64,000 nt of DNA, taken from the NCBI RefSeq assembly GCF_030812415.1, contig NZ_JAUSST010000004.1, forward strand, positions 186,001-250,000, given 5' to 3'. The notes beneath the pieces are model-generated. The model did not search any database. It was not told the origin of the DNA and saw only the letters and a list, made by a program, of their open reading frames with translations. The DNA comes from Paenibacillus harenae (lineage in GTDB: Bacteria > Bacillota > Bacilli > Paenibacillales > Paenibacillaceae). The position numbers and the translations under genes are program-made. Numbering within the stretch: the first letter of the stretch is position 1; every line of letters begins with the position of its first letter. Shown piece after piece: positions 59,557 through 64,000 of this stretch.

Positions 59557-60366
59557 ATGAACGATCGATTAGATCAGTTGACGCCTCAATCAGACGCCGC
59601 CAAAGCCGTCGATCTCAACTGCGACTTCGGAGAAGGGTTCGGCGCGTATACGTTCGGGCAGGACGACGAGCTGCTTCAATATGTCACAAGCGTCAACATC
59701 GCTTGCGGCTTCCATGCAGGCGATCCGCATACGATGCGAACCGCCGCCCGGAAGTCTCTGGCGGCAGGCGTTGCCGTCGGAGCGCATCCAGGCTTGCCGG
59801 ACCGGCTCGGGTTCGGGCGTCGAGAAATGAAGATAACAGCGAGCGAGGCTTATGATTACGTGGTTTATCAAGTCGGGGCATTGTCCGCTTTCGTGCAAGC
59901 GATGGGAGGACGGCTTCGTCATGTGAAACCGCACGGCGCGCTCTACCATATGGCCGGGCGCGATCAAGAGATTGCCGCAGCCGTCGTGAAGGCCGCGGCC
60001 GATGTCGACAAGCGGCTGCTCGTTTTTGGCGGCTCCGGCAGCCTGCTCCTAAACGAAGCACGGCGCCAAGGACTTGGCGCCGTCTCCGAAGTATTCGCCG
60101 ACCGCACCTACCGGGCGGACGGTACATTAACGCCGCGCAGCGAGCCCGGCGCACTGCTTGCCGGCACGGAGGCGGCCGTTCAACAGGCCGTCTCCATGGC
60201 CGCTGAAGGCAAAGCCTATACGGCAAGCGGCGATATCATCGCCATCAAGGCCGATACGATCTGCCTGCATGGCGACGGCCCGCATGCGGCAGCCTTCGCC
60301 CATAGCATTAGCAGCGCCTTGCTTGCGGCCAATATCTCTCTCCGCGCGCCTGGCGCTGTCCTCTAA
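59557..60366 (+). CDS. pxpA: 5-oxoprolinase subunit A (LamB/YcsF family)
   Basis: 269-aa PxpA subunit. Signature strand DLNCDFGEGFGAYTFGQDD, then NIACGFHAGDPHTMR and VKPHGALYHMAGRD. It works with PxpB-PxpC, encoded just upstream, in ATP-dependent 5-oxoproline hydrolysis. The start is uncertain: AGGAG abuts ATG 59545 and is 12 bases from ATG 59557. The product feeds glutamate, and glutamate dehydrogenase is divergently encoded 230 bp away. Its TAA stop overlaps the stop of the convergent GH27 gene. Confidence 0.95.
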   Translation: MNDRLDQLTPQSDAAKAVDLNCDFGEGFGAYTFGQDDELLQYVTSVNIACGFHAGDPHTMRTAARKSLAAGVAVGAHPGLPDRLGFGRREMKITASEAYDYVVYQVGALSAFVQAMGGRLRHVKPHGALYHMAGRDQEIAAAVVKAAADVDKRLLVFGGSGSLLLNEARRQGLGAVSEVFADRTYRADGTLTPRSEPGALLAGTEAAVQQAVSMAAEGKAYTASGDIIAIKADTICLHGDGPHAAAFAHSISSALLAANISLRAPGAVL

Positions 60367-61655
60367 TTCAGCTTCAACAGCAGAGAACTATGAGGCGGCA
60401 GAGTGAACGAAAGCGAGTCCAGCGCTCCGAGATTCTCGCGCTTCCACAGATCGCGCGCTTGCGCAGGAGCCGTAAGTCCAAGCTGCTCCAAGCTGACTTC
60501 AACCGTGTCTGCAGCCTCGCCCGCGTTGAACAATGCAACATACGTCACATCGTTTTCGCCTTGCGAGGTCCAAACGATGCGATCCCCGTCGCGCGATACT
60601 TGCCGCGCGCCTCTGCTATTGCGATGCAGCTCAAGCACTTCTTCGTTCGTGATGAGCGACAGCGTCCAGTCGTCATTATCGCGCAGTTCCCCGCCGAACA
60701 TGAGCGGCGAACGGAAAATGGACCAGAGCGACATCATCGTGACTTGCTCGTCGGGCGTGAATCTCGTCCAGCGGTCGCTGCCGCCGCCATCGACCGAGCG
60801 TATGCCGAGATGTCCGAGCGGAAGCATATCGCAGTCCGGCCAGCTGCCCTCAGCCACATGCGGCGCCCACTTCTCGCAGCGCTCGAACATATCGTGCAGC
60901 AGATGCCAAATGTCCCAATAGTCGTCGGTCATCCGCCACATATTAGCGTTCGCGGCAAGCGCTTCCGCGTGCTCCAGCGGCGCAGGTCCCGGCGAGAGAC
61001 TGAGCACCATCGGCCGTACGCAATGCTCGATCGCCGAGCGGATCAGCTCGATCTCCGGCAAGTGGATGCCGTACAGCCGCGATGCGGCGATGTCGTCGAC
61101 TTTAACAAAATCAACTCCCCACGAAGCGTATAGCTCGAACAACGAATTATAATACGCTTGCGCGCCCTCTCTCGACGCATCAACGCCGTACATATCGGTG
61201 TTCCATGGGCAGATCGAGTTCGGGTGCGCGATCTGGCGGGCGGTAGCCGTCGTTCCGAGTACCGGCGTATCGGCATGTGCCGCTTGGCGCGGAATGCCTC
61301 GCATGATATGAATGCCGAATTTGAGGCCAAGACCGTGCACGTAATCGGCAAGCGGCTTGAAGCCTTGTCCGCCTGCAGCAGAAGGGAATCGTTCGACCGA
61401 CGGCATAAGCCGCGAATATTCATCCATCTCCAGAGGTACAAATTGGCGATAGTGGGATGACACAGCTCCAGGCTCGTACCACTGAATATCTACGACGACA
61501 TATTCCCAACCGAACGGCTTCAAATACTCGGCCATATACTCCGCATTGCCTCTAATTTCTTCTTCTCTTACCGCGGCCCCGTAGCAGTCCCAGCTGTTCC
61601 AGCCGAGCGGCGGCGTTGCCGCATACTGATGATGCTTCTTCGCGCTTTTCACCAC
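60363..61655 (-). CDS. GH27 alpha-galactosidase-like glycosidase
   Basis: 430-aa cytoplasmic GH27 enzyme (no signal peptide). N-terminal PPLGWNSWDCYG is the family hallmark. The nucleophile Asp (about D187) is in DFVKVDD and the acid/base Asp is in RMTDDYWD. The usual KYDxC is KVDD here and the family's conserved disulfide Cys is missing, so substrates other than alpha-galactosides (for example beta-L-arabinopyranosides) are possible. GTG 61655 is nine bases from GAGAGG; ATG 61664 abuts that site. An AraC regulator is encoded upstream on the same strand. Confidence 0.87.
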   Translation of the reverse strand: MVKSAKKHHQYAATPPLGWNSWDCYGAAVREEEIRGNAEYMAEYLKPFGWEYVVVDIQWYEPGAVSSHYRQFVPLEMDEYSRLMPSVERFPSAAGGQGFKPLADYVHGLGLKFGIHIMRGIPRQAAHADTPVLGTTATARQIAHPNSICPWNTDMYGVDASREGAQAYYNSLFELYASWGVDFVKVDDIAASRLYGIHLPEIELIRSAIEHCVRPMVLSLSPGPAPLEHAEALAANANMWRMTDDYWDIWHLLHDMFERCEKWAPHVAEGSWPDCDMLPLGHLGIRSVDGGGSDRWTRFTPDEQVTMMSLWSIFRSPLMFGGELRDNDDWTLSLITNEEVLELHRNSRGARQVSRDGDRIVWTSQGENDVTYVALFNAGEAADTVEVSLEQLGLTAPAQARDLWKRENLGALDSLSFTLPPHSSLLLKLN

Positions 61656-61759
61656 AATGATCATCCTCTCTATCGTAATATTGCTCTATGCAATTATCGT
61701 AGAACGAATGACCAGCCCGTGGCTAGCCCATTATATTGCGTTTCCATGTAAAATATTGC

Positions 61760-62644
61760 TCAATCAAATCGCAGCCGATCGATCGATGGCAGCTCCTTAG
61801 CCAGACGAAAATCGCCCGGCGGAAAACCGACTTTGCCGCGGAACACTTTACTGAAGTAGCTGCCGTTCGCATAGCCGACCGCTTTGGCGATTTCATCGAC
61901 CGTCAGCTTGGAACCGCGAAGCAATTGGACCGCCTTCTCGATGCGCAGCTTCGTAATATAATCCATCGGCGACATACCGGTTGTCTGTACGAATAGCCGG
62001 GCGAAATAATACTTGGACAGACCGGCAACGGTGGCGATTTCCTCCAAGCTTTCCGGTTGAGCGAACGATAATTCCATGTGTTTGACGGCATCGCGGATAC
62101 TGCTCGGCCAAGAAGCGCGTTCGTTTTGCAGCATATTCTTCGTCTGAAGCAGCTCCATCATTAGCGTATATACGAACGACGATGCCTGGTAGCTGTTCTG
62201 AATGCCGTTCATGCGCGCTTCCGAATAGAGCCTTTGCAACGCCCGGACCGCAGAGCTGCCAGGATCCAAATGCGGCGTTACGCCAATCGAATCGATGAGC
62301 TCTTGCCATAATGGATGCAGATTGGCTTGCCGGATGAGCGCGAAATAGAATGTCCAGCTCTCGCTATCAGGCGGCAGGCAGTAATGGTGATCCCCCGGTA
62401 TTTCTGCCAAAAAGGCCGTCCCGGGGCCAATCTCATACGTCGTATCGCCAAGCCGGTAATGGCCGAAACCGGATATCGTATATTGGAGCAAATAGAGCGG
62501 TCCGTCAATACGCTTCATACCGTCCCAATAATAATCGGGATCGGTAACCTGCTGATGTCCGACTGCGAACAACTGATAGATCGGGAGCTGCGGCGCGTCT
62601 TGGAATCGATAGCCGTACGCCCCGAATGTTTGCGAATGAGCCAC
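61760..62644 (-). CDS. AraC family transcriptional regulator
   Basis: 294-aa regulator. Cupin about 20-110 (YLLQYTISGFGHYRLGDTTYEIGPG), linker and double HTH about 195-290 (IATVAGLSKYYFARLFVQ, IAKAVGYANGSYFSKVFR). I use GTG 62644, with AGGAGG ten bases upstream; the longer frame from 62725 has no site. It is 104 bp upstream of the GH27 gene in the same direction and is probably its regulator. Confidence 0.9.
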   Translation of the reverse strand: MAHSQTFGAYGYRFQDAPQLPIYQLFAVGHQQVTDPDYYWDGMKRIDGPLYLLQYTISGFGHYRLGDTTYEIGPGTAFLAEIPGDHHYCLPPDSESWTFYFALIRQANLHPLWQELIDSIGVTPHLDPGSSAVRALQRLYSEARMNGIQNSYQASSFVYTLMMELLQTKNMLQNERASWPSSIRDAVKHMELSFAQPESLEEIATVAGLSKYYFARLFVQTTGMSPMDYITKLRIEKAVQLLRGSKLTVDEIAKAVGYANGSYFSKVFRGKVGFPPGDFRLAKELPSIDRLRFD

Positions 62645-62761
62645 TACGGAACAGCCTCCTTGTCTGTATATTTGCCGCTGATTGCAACTTGTCGTATCGT
62701 TCACAGACCTATATGATGAGAGCAATTATACAATAAACATGTAGAGACGGGTGAATAGACG

Positions 62762-63160
62762 ATGATGCGAGTATTTATATACGGCACACTGCTTCCCGGC
62801 GAAAGCAATCATCATGTCGTCGCGAGCTTCGCGCAAACTTCGAGACCGGGACAAATAATCGGCCGTTTGGTCGATTGCGGTTCGTATCCGGCAGCCATTC
62901 GGGATGCCGAATCGAAGCAGCGCAATAGTATTATACGCGGTCAGTGGATCGTCGTCGATAGAGCGGGGCTGTCGTCGATGGATAAGCTCGAGGAATTTTA
63001 CGGGATCGAGGAAAATAACGATTATGAGCGCGTGTGGGTGAGAGATGCTTGTAAGTCGGAACTAGCGGGATGGGCGTATGTCTGGAGCGAAGACAGAGGT
63101 TGTCCAAGAATAGAGGCGCAGTACTGGCCGGATTATCGTTCGGAAAAAGAGGGAACATAG
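62762..63160 (+). CDS. Gamma-glutamylcyclotransferase-like (AIG2/GGCT) protein
   Basis: 132-aa protein of the AIG2/gamma-glutamylcyclotransferase fold: N-terminal VFIYGTLLPGESNHHV (YGTL substrate loop), then GRLVDCGSYPAAI, and LEEFYGIEE carrying the catalytic-type Glu. Enzymes of this fold release 5-oxoproline from gamma-glutamyl compounds. This is notable because 5-oxoprolinase is encoded about 2.4 kb away, but many members have other amine-cyclising activities. Two adjacent ATGs (62762, 62765) are possible starts. Confidence 0.83.
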   Translation: MMRVFIYGTLLPGESNHHVVASFAQTSRPGQIIGRLVDCGSYPAAIRDAESKQRNSIIRGQWIVVDRAGLSSMDKLEEFYGIEENNDYERVWVRDACKSELAGWAYVWSEDRGCPRIEAQYWPDYRSEKEGT

Positions 63161-63530
63161 TCATTAACGCTAAGTACGGTCGACTGTTCTGCCGTATCAT
63201 AAATCCGCTGCCTCCAGTCCACGCACGTTTCCCTTATATCTTCACAAGCCCCTCGCGAGTCCGTGCGACAATTAGATATAGAAACGGACACTAATACTTC
63301 TTATGCTAACTTCAACCAATGAAATAGTGATAGAGATACTTATGCAGACGCTCGCTCCAACTAGCACTATTCCACCACGACCGGCTTCAATCGAGCAAAT
63401 AGTGCTAAAAACGATCTCTAACTGATTATCGAATATATAGGTTCCGCTACATGAATGAATATGGCTGAAGCTCCCGGCTACCGAGGATGTGCGCTGACGC
63501 TCAACAAATCCGGCATAATAGGCAAAATAA
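63161..63530. repeat. Gene-free spacer with AATAGTGCTA repeats
   Basis: No gene is recognised in 370 bp. TAGCACTATT (63362-63371) and AATAGTGCTA (63398-63407) form a perfect 10-bp inverted repeat with a 26-nt loop. A related direct copy, GAAATAGTGATAGAGAT, begins at 63321. No T tract follows. Confidence 0.55.
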
Positions 63531-63568
63531 AAACCGGCAAACGAAGATCACCCCTCGTTTGCCGGTTT
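63531..63568 (-). terminator. Terminator for the 55-aa gene
   Basis: A perfect 14-bp stem (63531-63544 with 63555-63568). On the minus strand it is followed by TTATTTTGCC after the stem's own Ts. Confidence 0.88.
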
Positions 63569-63579
63569 CATTGTCCCTA

Positions 63580-63747
63580 TTACTCCCGAGCCTGCGGCTT
63601 GTCTTCTTCGTGCTTTGCCTCGGCGTATGCCACTAACGCGACCGTCGATCCGTACTCCTCGCTAAGCTTTTGCTCCAGCTGGCGAATAGCGTCGAGCGCA
63701 TCTCCCTGTTCCCCAATGCGCGCGACTTCATAAGGCTTACTTGACAT
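63580..63747 (-). CDS. Small hypothetical protein (55 aa)
   Basis: 55-residue acidic protein beginning MSSKPYEVARIGEQGD, with a helical EALDAIRQLEQKLSEEYG-like centre (exact: DALDAIRQLEQKLSEEYG). Family not recognised. A strong terminator follows directly. AAGGGATG precedes; the alternative ATG four codons upstream is too close to it. The frame is open further back but that part looks non-coding. Confidence 0.6.
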   Translation of the reverse strand: MSSKPYEVARIGEQGDALDAIRQLEQKLSEEYGSTVALVAYAEAKHEEDKPQARE

Positions 63748-63978
63748 TGAATTCCACATCCCTTTCGAAATTAGCAATAAAAGCCGAAATACGGTTATGT
63801 TGGCATGTTTCATTATGCAGCTTCTGTTATTCGAGCTCCCTTTATACTTCAAAGCGCAGGCGCCAAACAAAAGATGAGCATTGTGTGTCGCGGGCGCGCT
63901 TTCATTGTTCTTTTCATTGCCGTTTAGTACACTGTAGCTGACAACAAGCGTATTTGAAGGAAGGGACATTACGACACT

Positions 63979-64000
63979 ATGATTCGAATCTGCGACAATA
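63979..64000 (+). CDS. Possible start of a gene cut by the window edge
   Basis: ATG at 63979 starts MIRICDN before the window ends. GGAAGGG lies 13 bases upstream, slightly far. Too short to identify. Confidence 0.25.

Overview
The window looks like a chromosome segment of a Paenibacillus-type, Gram-positive, spore-former-lineage bacterium (possibly Cohnella or a close relative). The evidence is moderate GC, strong AGGAGG-type ribosome sites with frequent TTG/GTG starts, many cupin-AraC regulators, a YesM/YesN-type two-component pair beside a sugar ABC importer that has no ATPase of its own, a catabolite-response element, Fur boxes and a ydaO-type c-di-AMP riboswitch. No rRNA, tRNA, CRISPR array, transposase or prophage was seen.

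Layout. (1) 1-12,828: sugar-acid and sugar-derivative catabolism. It holds three Gfo/Idh/MocA oxidoreductases, glucuronate isomerase UxaC, two ThuA-like proteins, a short-chain dehydrogenase, a MATE-like transporter, an acetylornithine-type aminotransferase behind tandem ARG-box-like sites, and AraC regulators. (2) 12,878-13,860: a decayed small lipoprotein gene and a repeat-rich spacer with three ~124-bp tandem units. (3) 13,816-23,855: an isomalto-oligosaccharide/dextran island, made of a cre site, a lipoprotein binding protein, two permeases and a GH66 lipoprotein glucanase, then a sensor kinase, a response regulator and a second paralogous binding protein. (4) 24,692-30,323: GH127 beta-L-arabinofuranosidase with a divergent AraC regulator, then the kduI-deoR-kduD uronate operon.

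(5) 31,671-44,675 is the most unusual part. A perfect Fur box precedes nine tightly packed co-directional genes: a winged-helix protein, a UPF0104-type membrane protein, a membrane phosphodiesterase, a polyprenyl-phosphate-type GT2, a GT-C membrane glycosyltransferase, two exported proteins sharing a helical domain (one with a Ser/Thr/Pro-rich stalk and C-terminal anchor, one with a copper-amine-oxidase-N-like domain), an FTR1 iron permease with two RExxE motifs, and a short UDP-sugar dehydrogenase. A second Fur-like box precedes an OmpR-type two-component system and an Fe(III)-type binding protein without permeases. I infer an iron-controlled system coupling cell-surface glycosylation to FTR1 iron uptake; I do not recognise it as a described system.

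(6) 44,715-64,000: housekeeping and accessory genes. These are PepT, a GyrI-like protein, a three-gene ABC-2 exporter, a c-di-AMP riboswitch in front of an orphan 143-aa gene, an HxlR/extradiol-dioxygenase pair with GTP cyclohydrolase II, an HMGL-like aldolase, a vWA lipoprotein, glutamate dehydrogenase, 5-oxoprolinase (PxpBC fusion plus PxpA), a GH27 enzyme with an AraC regulator, and a gamma-glutamylcyclotransferase-like protein. Several intergenic spacers carry short degenerate repeat families, one of which occurs in two loci 28 kb apart.
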